A stretch of DNA of 11,026 nt from Clostridiales bacterium (GTDB taxonomy: Bacteria; Bacillota_A; Clostridia; Saccharofermentanales; Saccharofermentanaceae), in contig JAILHZ010000071.1 in NCBI GenBank assembly GCA_024695545.1, positions 1 to 11,026 on the forward strand, written 5' to 3'. The translations under genes were made by a program, and so were the position numbers. Position 1 is the first letter of the stretch, and the number at the start of each line of letters is the position of its first letter. A model generated the notes under the pieces. It made no database searches, was not told the origin of the DNA, and was given only the letters and a program-made list of their open reading frames with translations. This document shows, in pieces, positions 1-5,933 of this stretch.

Positions 1-653
1 CCGATGATCGCGGTAACGCTCTTGCTCGGCGACATCAGATACGAATCGGAAAGAGTGATGCCCAGTCGTCTTTCGGCGTCGAGAAGCGGCAGGAATTCCT
101 TCTGCACTTCGATCGGAAGGTCACCATATCCCGGCGAGAAACGGCGTCTCGTCATATGTCCGAGCGACTGCGCCGCCGCATCCACTTCAGCGTTAAAAAG
201 ATCGCACAGGGACTCCACACGCTCGGCACCCAGGCCCTGAAGAAAAAGCCCCATCTGCGGGTCCGACTTCTCGAATCTTCTGATCATGCGGTCCATGCCG
301 GATCCGACCGTCGCCGCGAAAAGCACTGCTGTCTTGCAGCCCTCGAGGTTATTTCTCAGTTTCACGGATTTCTGTTCAAAAGGCAGTACCGGGAATCCGT
401 CCTTGCCCCAGGTGATCGGAGTTACAAGGAAACCCAGACGGAAGTTGCACTCTTCCCTGCCGAGAGCGAGTGCTTTTGCCATGGAAGCGGTAAACTTCGG
501 ATCTTCCTTTACTACCTGCTGGTCGCGGATCGGAACACAGGCGTAACGGAGCCACTCCATCTCGTTGAGCGGAGCGTCATCGTACTCTAAGAATTGAGGA
601 ATGGTCCTCGCATTCGTTCGAAGTGCTTCGATGATCCGGTCTACGTGTTCCAT
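1..653 (-). CDS. Cobalamin-dependent methionine synthase activation-domain protein (3' end outside window)
   Basis: 217 codons are visible; the C-terminus lies beyond the window edge. I translated this frame directly from the minus strand. It resembles the free-standing form of the MetH C-terminal reactivation domain, which binds S-adenosylmethionine and supports reductive methylation of oxidised cob(II)alamin in methionine synthase. Seen: a central TAVLFAATVGSGMD stretch (about residues 108-121), the hallmark RRRFSPGYGDLP (about 169-180), containing the Arg/PGY signature of the family, and LGITLSDSYLMSPSKSVTAII at the visible end, the usual family C-terminal motif. The N-terminal 45 residues (NEMEWLRY, then VPI) match stand-alone clostridial versions rather than a full MetH, and the ATG at 653 has AAGGGG about 7 bases upstream. 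It lies 15 bases after metF, so the two are probably cotranscribed. Few residues should be missing, since the visible motif is near the normal C-terminus. The family call is confident; interaction with a separate MetH encoded elsewhere is inferred. Confidence 0.9.
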   Translation of the reverse strand, partial: MEHVDRIIEALRTNARTIPQFLEYDDAPLNEMEWLRYACVPIRDQQVVKEDPKFTASMAKALALGREECNFRLGFLVTPITWGKDGFPVLPFEQKSVKLRNNLEGCKTAVLFAATVGSGMDRMIRRFEKSDPQMGLFLQGLGAERVESLCDLFNAEVDAAAQSLGHMTRRRFSPGYGDLPIEVQKEFLPLLDAERRLGITLSDSYLMSPSKSVTAII

Positions 654-668
654 GTGCTGCCCCTTCTT

Positions 669-1562
669 TTACTTCACACCGTAATCCTTCCAGAGGATGT
701 TCGACAGGTTGTGCATGATGGCTTCCGCCACATCGGGCTTATTCATGGAGTAAACGTGGACATTCGTCACGCCGTTTGCATAAAGGTCGATGATCTGGTC
801 CGTCGCATACGCGATACCGGCCTGCTTCATGGACTCCGGATCCGTTCCGAAATAGTCCACGATCGCTTTGAAACGCTGCGGCATAAAGGAGCCGCTCAGT
901 TTAATGGCTTTCTCTACCTGGATCGCGTTCGTGATCGGCATGATGCCCGGAACGACCGGAACCGTGATGCCGGCTTCTCTGATCTTGTAGAGGAAGTTAT
1001 AGAAAAGGTTGTTGTCGAATACCATCTGGCTGACAAGGAAATCCGCGCCGGCATCGACCTTCTCCTTCAAATGCTTGATATCTTCGTGCTGGTTAGCACT
1101 CTCGGGATGAATCTCCGGATAGCAGGCGCCGCCGATACAGAAATCATAGCCGCTCTCCTTGATCTCACGGATCAGTTCGACCGCGTGACGGTAATCCCAC
1201 TTGCTTCTGTCGGTATTCTCGAGTTCCGGAGTCAGGTCACCGCGAAGCGCCATAATATTCTGAAGTCCCATATTATGGATCTCTTCGATCTTATCGTGGA
1301 TCATGTCCTTCGAACTGGATACGCATGTCAGGTGCGCCATGGTCGGTACGCCGTGCTTCTCCTCGATCGTCTTGGCAATATCGAGTGTAAAACGGCTCGT
1401 TCCGCCGCCCGCTCCATAAGTTACACTCATGAACGCAGGCTTACTCTCGGCGATCTTCTCGGTCGTCTCCTTCACGCTCTCGAAGGAAGTCTCCTTCTTC
1501 GGCGGGAACACCTCGAAAGACAGCGACATGCTCTTCTTATTCAGAATATCGATGATCTTCAT
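669..1562 (-). CDS. metF: 5,10-methylenetetrahydrofolate reductase (MetF)
   Basis: 297 residues, the normal length for bacterial MetF. The cytoplasmic FAD-dependent TIM-barrel enzyme reduces 5,10-methylene-THF to 5-methyl-THF, the methyl donor for methionine synthase. Visible family motifs: SFEVFPPK with the catalytic Glu at about residue 17, FMSVTYGAGGGTS (44-56), the LRGD loop (106-109) that positions folate and flavin, GGACYPEIHPE (144-154), and DFLVSQMVFDN (174-184) containing the folate-contacting Gln. The start at 1562 gives the standard N-terminus. A purine-rich AGAGGGGAAGGG lies upstream, but its core is about 12 bases from the ATG, slightly farther than usual. The gene has its own TATAAT and is followed after 15 bases by the MetH-activation gene, making a small methionine-cycle operon. 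No SAM riboswitch fits: only about 50 bases separate it from the upstream ABC-F gene. Enzyme identity is very secure. Confidence 0.96.
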   Translation of the reverse strand: MKIIDILNKKSMSLSFEVFPPKKETSFESVKETTEKIAESKPAFMSVTYGAGGGTSRFTLDIAKTIEEKHGVPTMAHLTCVSSSKDMIHDKIEEIHNMGLQNIMALRGDLTPELENTDRSKWDYRHAVELIREIKESGYDFCIGGACYPEIHPESANQHEDIKHLKEKVDAGADFLVSQMVFDNNLFYNFLYKIREAGITVPVVPGIMPITNAIQVEKAIKLSGSFMPQRFKAIVDYFGTDPESMKQAGIAYATDQIIDLYANGVTNVHVYSMNKPDVAEAIMHNLSNILWKDYGVK

Positions 1563-1600
1563 GTATGAGTTTGACCCTTCCCCTCTTTATTACGAGGTAC

Positions 1601-1606
1601 ATTATA
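1601..1606 (-). promoter_or_regulatory. Extended -10 promoter of metF
   Basis: A perfect TATAAT on the minus strand is preceded by TGG, giving the extended -10 form TGnTATAAT. No good -35 hexamer is present at 16-18 bases. The predicted start of transcription is near 1594, leaving a leader of about 30 bases with no room for a riboswitch. It lies 8 bases past the stop codon of the ABC-F gene, so metF can be expressed independently of it. Confidence 0.6.
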
Positions 1607-1614
1607 CCACACGA

Positions 1615-3138
1615 TTACAAATCCGTGATTTTTGTAGCCATCTTATCGCGGAAGCGGACATCATGTTCGACGATCAGCATGGTCGGCTGATACTCTGAAA
1701 TAAGCTTTTCGAGCTGCATCCGCGAGAATACATCGACGTAGTTGAGCGGTTCGTCCCAGATATAAAGATGGGCCGGTGTCAGGAGGCTTGTCGCGATCAG
1801 GACTTTCTTTTTCTGTCCCTCGGAAAAGTCCTCGATGTTCTTTTCAAACTGCGCCTGCTCGAGCGCGAGATGACGGAGCACAGCCAGGAAAAGACTGTAA
1901 TCCACGCCGTTCTCGAAAGCGTGCATGCGGAGGTCTCCGTGAAGATGTGATGTATCCTGATTGATGTACGAGATCTTCAGGTGCGGGGCGGTAAGAAGTG
2001 TGCCATCCGACACAATATTCTCCGCTTCACCGAGACCCGCGGACTTCATGATCGCCTTGATCAGACTCGTTTTTCCGCAGCCGTTTCTGCCCTGCAGGAA
2101 CACCCGCTCTCCGTTTCTTATCTCGAAGGTCAGACCTGAAAACACAGGCTTTTCGGAATCCGTATAACGGAGCGAAAGATCCCTCGTCTCAACAAGTCTG
2201 TCCTTAAAGTGCGTCATCGGCGAAAGGCAAAGATCCCTTACCTGTTCGATATCATTCAGAAGACCTTCTTTCTCCTGGATATTTCTCTCCATCCGCTGCT
2301 CAAAGACCTTCACGCGCGACTCCATCTTCTTCGTCTTCGCGCCGATATATGACCGTGTATTTTTCGATCTGTCGTGTTCCTTGATCGGGTCATAGCCGAT
2401 CTTCGTATTCTCGTTCTTCGTTGCCCAGCTCTGGCTCTGCTGCATCGTGTTCTTCAGTCTTCCGATCTCCTTGAGATGCTTCTCGTTCTCCGCTTTTGCA
2501 AAAGCATCCGCACGCTCTTTATTTTCCCACCAGGAACTGAAGTTTCCCGTCTGCACCTCGATCGTCGAACGGTTCAGGACCAGTACGTGATCGACACATG
2601 CATCCAGAAGATCACGGTCGTGCGATACCAGAATTAAACCCTTCTTGCCCGCCAGATATGTCTTTACTGTCTCGCGCGCCTCTTTATCCAGGTGATTCGT
2701 CGGCTCGTCGATCAGAAGAAAATCGTTTTCTCCGGCGAAAAGCACTGCCAGCATGACCTTTGTCTTCTCGCCGAAACTCAGTGTGCGGATCGGCCGGTAC
2801 AGCAACTCGGGATCGACCGAGAGTTCGGACAGTTCGCACATCACGCGCCAGTTCTCGACACCCGGCTTCCACTTATCCATCAGTTCATCCGCCGTCTTAT
2901 CGAGATCTTCCGGCGCAATTGTATATGGGAAATAGTCGCACGGCACATCGCAGGTGATGCTGCCGCTGTATTCGTACCTGCCGAGAAGCAGATTCAGGAA
3001 TGTCGTCTTTCCTTTGCCGTTTCTGCCGATAAATCCCAGTTTCCAGGAAGTATCGATCGTAAAAGAAACATGCTCGAAGATCGGATCGAAGCTGTTCTCG
3101 TAAGAAAAAGTGAGATCGTTTACTTTGATTTGTGCCAT
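1615..3138 (-). CDS. ABC-F ATPase, Lsa-type ribosome-protection protein
   Basis: 507 residues from the ATG at 3138, which has AGAGG about 8 bases upstream. An in-frame extension to 3183 is possible but would run through the terminator hairpin, so it is rejected. There are two ABC cassettes and no membrane segments, the ABC-F layout. Cassette 1: Walker A GRNGKGKTT (38-46), signature LSFGEK (120-125), Walker B LLIDEPTNHLD (141-151), switch His173. The long charged interdomain linker (about 200-310) is where ribosome-protection members reach the peptidyl-transferase centre. Cassette 2: GRNGCGKTS (350-358), signature FSEGQKKK (438-445), Walker B YIWDEPLNYVD (459-469), switch His492. The YFPY segment after Walker A and the WDEPLNYVD box resemble the Lsa/Vga/CplR group, which in known members gives lincosamide, streptogramin A and pleuromutilin resistance. 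Both catalytic Glu residues (145, 463) are intact. A long attenuator-like leader supports drug-inducible control. Family is confident; the drug spectrum is inferred. Confidence 0.9.
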   Translation of the reverse strand: MAQIKVNDLTFSYENSFDPIFEHVSFTIDTSWKLGFIGRNGKGKTTFLNLLLGRYEYSGSITCDVPCDYFPYTIAPEDLDKTADELMDKWKPGVENWRVMCELSELSVDPELLYRPIRTLSFGEKTKVMLAVLFAGENDFLLIDEPTNHLDKEARETVKTYLAGKKGLILVSHDRDLLDACVDHVLVLNRSTIEVQTGNFSSWWENKERADAFAKAENEKHLKEIGRLKNTMQQSQSWATKNENTKIGYDPIKEHDRSKNTRSYIGAKTKKMESRVKVFEQRMERNIQEKEGLLNDIEQVRDLCLSPMTHFKDRLVETRDLSLRYTDSEKPVFSGLTFEIRNGERVFLQGRNGCGKTSLIKAIMKSAGLGEAENIVSDGTLLTAPHLKISYINQDTSHLHGDLRMHAFENGVDYSLFLAVLRHLALEQAQFEKNIEDFSEGQKKKVLIATSLLTPAHLYIWDEPLNYVDVFSRMQLEKLISEYQPTMLIVEHDVRFRDKMATKITDL

Positions 3139-3157
3139 AGTTGTCCTCTTTCTGCCT

Positions 3158-3196
3158 GAAAGAAAAAGTCTGTTCCCGCGCACGCAGAAACAGACT
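3158..3196 (-). terminator. Intrinsic terminator in the ABC-F leader (candidate attenuator)
   Basis: On the minus strand AGTCTGTT (3189-3196) pairs perfectly with AACAGACT (3167-3174). The stem continues inward with C-G, G-C and G-T pairs to a small GTGC loop. It is followed immediately by TTTTTCTTT (3159-3167). No gene ends just upstream: the DUF3737 gene already has its own terminator near 3565. The hairpin ends 20 bases before the ABC-F ribosome binding site and start region. A terminator here can only act on the ABC-F leader transcript, so premature termination (attenuation) is the natural reading. Confidence 0.75.
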
Positions 3197-3214
3197 CACA
3201 CGATCTACCTTACT

Positions 3215-3313
3215 TTAGCAAAGAAAGCGAAGGGAATAATAACGCGATGATTCCATGAAAGCGCACAGGGGGAGACCTTTCCCAGGTCTTTTCCATAACC
3301 GGTGTTTTCTCAT
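3215..3313 (-). CDS. Possible second leader ORF upstream of ABC-F (32 codons)
   Basis: An ATG-to-TAA reading frame of 32 codons encodes a basic peptide starting MRKHRLWKRPGK and ending SRYYSLRFLC. It stops 18 bases before the terminator hairpin, where a stalled ribosome could influence folding. Its start overlaps the stop of a three-codon ORF (AATGA), which itself overlaps the stop of another three-codon ORF (TGATG), so translation could be handed on by coupling. No good Shine-Dalgarno lies in front of any of these starts. It could be a chance frame; I rank it well below uORF1. Confidence 0.3.
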   Translation of the reverse strand: MRKHRLWKRPGKGLPLCAFMESSRYYSLRFLC

Positions 3314-3374
3314 TCGATCATCACTTTCTCATTGGTCTACCCAGACGCGGAACCCGCGCTCTTTCTTTGGATTT

Positions 3375-3401
3375 AAAAGAAGCATCTTTCCTGCTTCTTT
3401 T
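3375..3401. repeat. Perfect 10-bp inverted repeat in the ABC-F leader
   Basis: AAAAGAAGCA (3375-3384) is the exact complement of TGCTTCTTTT (3392-3401), with a 7-base loop. On either strand the stem is A-rich before and T-rich after, like a weak bidirectional terminator, though the stem has little GC. In the leader transcript it follows uORF1 and could act as a first pause or termination point, or as a spacer fold. Confidence 0.5.
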
Positions 3402-3446
3402 CTGATACTACCATGCCGGGAACTACTTGGCAAGGTGGTTATACTA

Positions 3447-3500
3447 CTATGCTACAAGTGCAATCAGCCGGATGCTGATTAACCCTTTTCTTGAAATCAT
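3447..3500 (-). CDS. uORF1: 17-residue leader peptide ahead of the ABC-F gene
   Basis: The frame reads MISRKGLISIRLIALVA and ends in TAG. Its start is strongly supported: a full AAGGAG (3509-3514) sits exactly 8 bases upstream of the ATG, better than for several real genes in the window, and a TATAAT at 3539-3544 would start transcription about 30 bases ahead. Within the ORF, AATCAGC (3474-3480 side) and GCTGATT form a 7-bp hairpin with a 5-base loop, which a translating ribosome would melt. Short leader peptides that stall ribosomes in the presence of drugs commonly control ABC-F and erm genes in Bacillota. The sequence does not match a leader peptide I know, so stalling is an inference. No protein function beyond regulation is suggested. 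Confidence 0.55.
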   Translation of the reverse strand: MISRKGLISIRLIALVA

Positions 3501-3538
3501 TATCCCCGCTCCTTAATCCCCTTGCCTTGCCGAGAACA

Positions 3539-3544
3539 ATTATA
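3539..3544 (-). promoter_or_regulatory. Candidate -10 of the ABC-F leader transcript
   Basis: A perfect TATAAT lies just downstream of the DUF3737 terminator. No convincing -35 is present; that position falls inside the terminator stem. The predicted start near 3532 places the uORF1 ribosome binding site close to the 5' end of the RNA. It is the best candidate for transcription of the attenuator leader. Confidence 0.5.
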
Positions 3545-3548
3545 TCGG

Positions 3549-3585
3549 AAAACGAGAAAAATGCGTGACTTTTGGTCACGCATTT
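3549..3585 (-). terminator. Rho-independent terminator of the DUF3737 gene
   Basis: AAATGCGTGAC and GTCACGCATTT form a perfect 11-bp stem (3559-3569 with 3575-3585) around a 5-base loop. On the minus strand it is followed by TTTTTCTCGTTTT. It begins 8 bases after the TGA of the DUF3737 gene, so that gene and the ABC-F leader are separate transcription units. Confidence 0.85.
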
Positions 3586-3593
3586 GATTTAGA

Positions 3594-4442
3594 TCACTTT
3601 CTCAAAAGCACCCGCCCCTCGCAGGGCATTACCGCATCGCCCATGATGATCTCCCCTACACTGTCACAGGTGATCGTTCCGGATCTCGGGTTCTTCACGG
3701 AATCAATGCTGCCGATGATCTCTGCTTCCACGTCGGAATACTCGAAGGAAAGATCGCACTCTTCCATCGTGCAGTTGATCAGTTTTAAACTCTTGCAGTA
3801 GCAGAGCGGCTGCGTGCCGATGATGCGGCAGTTGATCAGAGTGACATTCTCCGAGAACCATCCGAGGTACTCGCCCTTGATGGTGGAGTTTTTCACGGTG
3901 ACATTCTTACTGTGCCAGAAGGCATCCTTCGTATCGAGATCGGAGTTCTCGATCGTAAGCCCGTCCACATACTGGAAGGAATACTTACCCTTCATGGTGA
4001 CATGATCGAGTTTGACGTTACTGCTGTCGAAGAAGATATACTCCGATGTGATCGTGGTGTCTTCAAGAGAAAGCCCTGAGGACTTCCACCCGAATTCCAC
4101 CGAATCAATCGTACATTCTTTTACCGAAATATCTTCGCACTCGCGGACAGCCTTTACTCCGTAGATCTCGCAGTGGCTGAGAGAACCATGCTTCGCATAC
4201 CAGATCGGAGCTCGGGTCTTATCGTCCATCGTGACACTGTCCGCCTGAAAACCGACCACATGCCAGAGCGGATATCGAAGGGAAAACGTACACTCACTGA
4301 CTGTAATGTCACGCGCTTCCTTGAGCACTGACTCGCCGTCAGCCGGGCCCGCAAAATTGCACCGTACAACATCCGCATGCATCTCGTTATAAAGTGCACG
4401 CTCTTCGTCAAAGTTCTTACCTTCGATTCTTTTTCTATCCAC
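3594..4442 (-). CDS. DUF3737 family right-handed beta-helix protein
   Basis: 282 residues with a GTG start at 4442, chosen because AGGAG lies 8 bases upstream and the product then begins MDRKRIEGKNFDEERALY, the normal opening for this family. Nearly the whole length is built of short imperfect repeats of about 20 residues, such as VTVKNSTIKGEYLGWFSENV and the following VTLINCRIIGTQPLCYCKSL. Each carries hydrophobic/Asn/Cys positions typical of a parallel beta-helix. Family-typical phrases include GPADGESVLKEARDI, SLRYPLWH, KGKYSFQY, TKDAFWHSKNV and GTQPLCYCKSLKLINCTM. There is no signal peptide or membrane helix, so it is cytoplasmic. The biochemical role of DUF3737 is not established to my knowledge; such folds often bind carbohydrate or mediate protein contacts. 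It is a single-gene unit with its own promoter and terminator. Confidence 0.88.
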   Translation of the reverse strand: MDRKRIEGKNFDEERALYNEMHADVVRCNFAGPADGESVLKEARDITVSECTFSLRYPLWHVVGFQADSVTMDDKTRAPIWYAKHGSLSHCEIYGVKAVRECEDISVKECTIDSVEFGWKSSGLSLEDTTITSEYIFFDSSNVKLDHVTMKGKYSFQYVDGLTIENSDLDTKDAFWHSKNVTVKNSTIKGEYLGWFSENVTLINCRIIGTQPLCYCKSLKLINCTMEECDLSFEYSDVEAEIIGSIDSVKNPRSGTITCDSVGEIIMGDAVMPCEGRVLLRK

Positions 4443-4473
4443 AGCTTAAACTCCTGTCTATTAGTACGACAGA

Positions 4474-4479
4474 ATTATA
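4474..4479 (-). promoter_or_regulatory. Extended -10 promoter of the DUF3737 gene
   Basis: TATAAT preceded by TGT gives the extended -10 form; the -35 region is weak (TGTCTG at best). The predicted start of transcription is near 4467, with AGGAG of the gene about 15 bases further on. No terminator was seen between the end of the lipoprotein gene at 4532 and this promoter, so readthrough from upstream is possible. Confidence 0.6.
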
Positions 4480-4531
4480 ACATCTATCGAAATCACAGAC
4501 ATTCATCATTCTGTCCGAAAGTTTCGTACTT

Positions 4532-5887
4532 TTACAAATATGGATTGTTGTTATCCTGATTCTGCGGATTGTACTGTTGCGGCGGCGGAACAGATCCTGC
4601 CTGAGGGAATCCCGGGTTCGGAAGACCGCTGCCCGCTGTCGGATTCTGCGGAGCCTGAGGCGCGTACGTCTGAGGCATCTGCGGCATGGAAGGCTGTGCC
4701 GGCATACTCTGCGGAGCGAACTGCTGAGGCTGGGTAAACTGATTGTTCTGAATACCCGGAACCGGATCCGGAGCCTTCGGGCCCTTCTTCTTTTTGCTGA
4801 TCAGAACGATTACGAGAATGATGATTCCGATAAGGATCACACCACCTGCGATAATGGCGATGAGAAGGAACATCGGGATTCCGCCTCCGCCCTTGACCTT
4901 AAACTCTGCGCTGATCGGCTCCTCCATCTGATCGAGGCTCCATTCCAGTGTTGTGCCTTCAGATTCCGAATTGCTGTCTTCCGCCTCATTGGGAAGTTCG
5001 AGAACGAAATCCGATTTATTCTGCGGAGCATCCCACTCGAGTGTATATACTTTATCACTCTCATCGTATTCGAAAGAAAGCTTTTCAAAGCCCATCTCGA
5101 GATCATTTAATTCTTCCTGCAGATCCTCGAGTTTGACACCGTCTTTGGCAGCAGTAACTCTGGATTTACCGCCGAGATCCCAGCCCAGATCTTCCAGCGC
5201 TTCACGCTGATCGTCGTCTTCCATCTTTTCGAAGGAGAGTTCGATATCGGCTGTCTTATTTTTGTTTACCGTGATCTTTGTTTCAGTAGGAAATGCTGTT
5301 CCTCCCTTGAGGTTAAACTTCGCATAGCACGGGGAACTGACATCCATGAGATTCCACTCGATGGTCTTTCCGTCAGTAGAATCTCTGCCGTTCGTCTCGA
5401 TGACCTTACCGGGAAGTTCAAGAATGAATCTCATGTATCCGCCATATTGTGTCAGATAATCAGCAGAAACACCCTGACTCTTTGCATCATCAGTATTTGA
5501 AGACGCGTCCCATCTCAGAGTATATACGCCGTCCGATTCCTCCTCGACTTTAAAGCCGTCCATATCGACTTTCTTCATTTCTTTTTCGATATCTTCCAGC
5601 GCAATACCCTTGATGGATGCGGTGAAACCCGTATACTTGGTATTTCCGTCGGTCTCCTCGTACTTTTCCACATCCCATCCGGCATTCGCGAATTTCTTCT
5701 GCGTGCTGTCTGTCGTATTCGAATCACCTGCAACATCCGCGATGGCATAGACCATTCTGAAGTCTGCCGTTCCGTCGGCGTTGATCCGGGTCTTTACCTC
5801 ATACCGGATACATCCTGTCAGGCAAAGCAGAATACTGCATACCAGAATGATTGCTGTCAGTATCTTCCTTGTTCTTGTCCGTTCCAT
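4532..5887 (-). CDS. Lipoprotein with duplicated LppM-like outer domain, late TM helix and Pro/Gln tail
   Basis: 451 residues; GGAGG lies 7-8 bases before the ATG at 5887. It has a basic N-terminus, a hydrophobic segment and the lipobox LCLTGC, placing the lipidated Cys at residue 26. The outer region is an internal duplication. Repeat 1 (about 27-198) and repeat 2 (about 200-338) share a beta-rich start (RINADGTADFRMVY / ITVNKNKTADIELSF), a GWD segment, LEDIEKEMKKVDMDGFK / LEDLQEELNDLEMGFEK, VYTLRWDA / VYTLEWDA, FILELP / FVLELP, and TIEWNL / TLEWSL with a KGG ending. A TM helix follows (about 339-364), then KKKK and an 80-residue tail rich in Pro, Gln, Asn and Met that should face the cytoplasm. 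The opening GCIRYEVKTRINADGTADF resembles LppM-type lipoprotein domains. Function is unknown; an envelope sensor or scaffold is possible. It is cotranscribed with the related upstream gene, 46 bases away. Confidence 0.85.
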   Translation of the reverse strand: MERTRTRKILTAIILVCSILLCLTGCIRYEVKTRINADGTADFRMVYAIADVAGDSNTTDSTQKKFANAGWDVEKYEETDGNTKYTGFTASIKGIALEDIEKEMKKVDMDGFKVEEESDGVYTLRWDASSNTDDAKSQGVSADYLTQYGGYMRFILELPGKVIETNGRDSTDGKTIEWNLMDVSSPCYAKFNLKGGTAFPTETKITVNKNKTADIELSFEKMEDDDQREALEDLGWDLGGKSRVTAAKDGVKLEDLQEELNDLEMGFEKLSFEYDESDKVYTLEWDAPQNKSDFVLELPNEAEDSNSESEGTTLEWSLDQMEEPISAEFKVKGGGGIPMFLLIAIIAGGVILIGIIILVIVLISKKKKGPKAPDPVPGIQNNQFTQPQQFAPQSMPAQPSMPQMPQTYAPQAPQNPTAGSGLPNPGFPQAGSVPPPQQYNPQNQDNNNPYL

Positions 5888-5933
5888 AGCTCAACCTCCT
5901 GCACTATAGATATCTGATTATTTGTTTCCCACC

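Larger units (their letters stand above)
3139..3532 (-). promoter_or_regulatory. Long regulatory leader of the ABC-F gene
   Basis: This stretch of about 390 bases has no ordinary gene. It holds, in transcription order: paired GGCAAGG copies at 3520-3531, uORF1 at 3447-3500, CCTTGCC (3429-3435) with its alternative partner GGCATGG (3411-3417), a 10-bp hairpin at 3375-3401, a CGCGG/CCGCG hairpin near 3344-3358, a possible second uORF at 3215-3313 with an AGACCT/AGGTCT hairpin inside it, and the terminator at 3158-3196. CCTTGCC can pair perfectly with either 5' GGCAAGG copy, or with GGCATGG with one mismatch. Those choices are mutually exclusive and would be affected by a ribosome on uORF1. The layout fits ribosome-mediated attenuation; the mechanism is inferred. 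Confidence 0.6.

Noticed and set aside
594..1568. Open frame of 324 codons on the plus strand
   Set aside because: It lies fully opposite metF, which has unmistakable family motifs, and its translation is an Arg/His/Asp/Leu-rich shadow sequence with no recognisable domain or ribosome binding site.
1563..1614. SAM riboswitch or T-box ahead of metF
   Set aside because: Only about 50 bases are available and they hold a promoter and ribosome binding site; no such structure fits.
3139..3183. N-terminal extension of the ABC-F protein to 3183
   Set aside because: The extension would translate the terminator hairpin and T-tract. The ATG at 3138 has a proper ribosome binding site and gives the usual family N-terminus.
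3255..3482. Plus-strand frame of 75 codons in the ABC-F leader region
   Set aside because: There is no ribosome binding site or recognisable composition. It runs antisense to the structured leader and uORFs, which explain the region better.
3139..3532. T-box riboswitch in the ABC-F leader
   Set aside because: The GGGTTCCGCG stretch near 3350 is superficially similar, but the conserved T-box antiterminator sequence is absent and the regulated gene is not a tRNA- or amino-acid-related gene.
4480..4531. Terminator between the lipoprotein pair and the DUF3737 gene
   Set aside because: Only weak 4-5 bp pairings (CGAAA/TTTCG, GACA/TGTC) and no T-tract were found.
4577..5110. Plus-strand frame of 177 codons
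   Set aside because: It is a shadow of the Pro/Gln tail, TM helix and outer domain of the lipoprotein on the other strand; its Arg/Leu-rich translation has no family signal.
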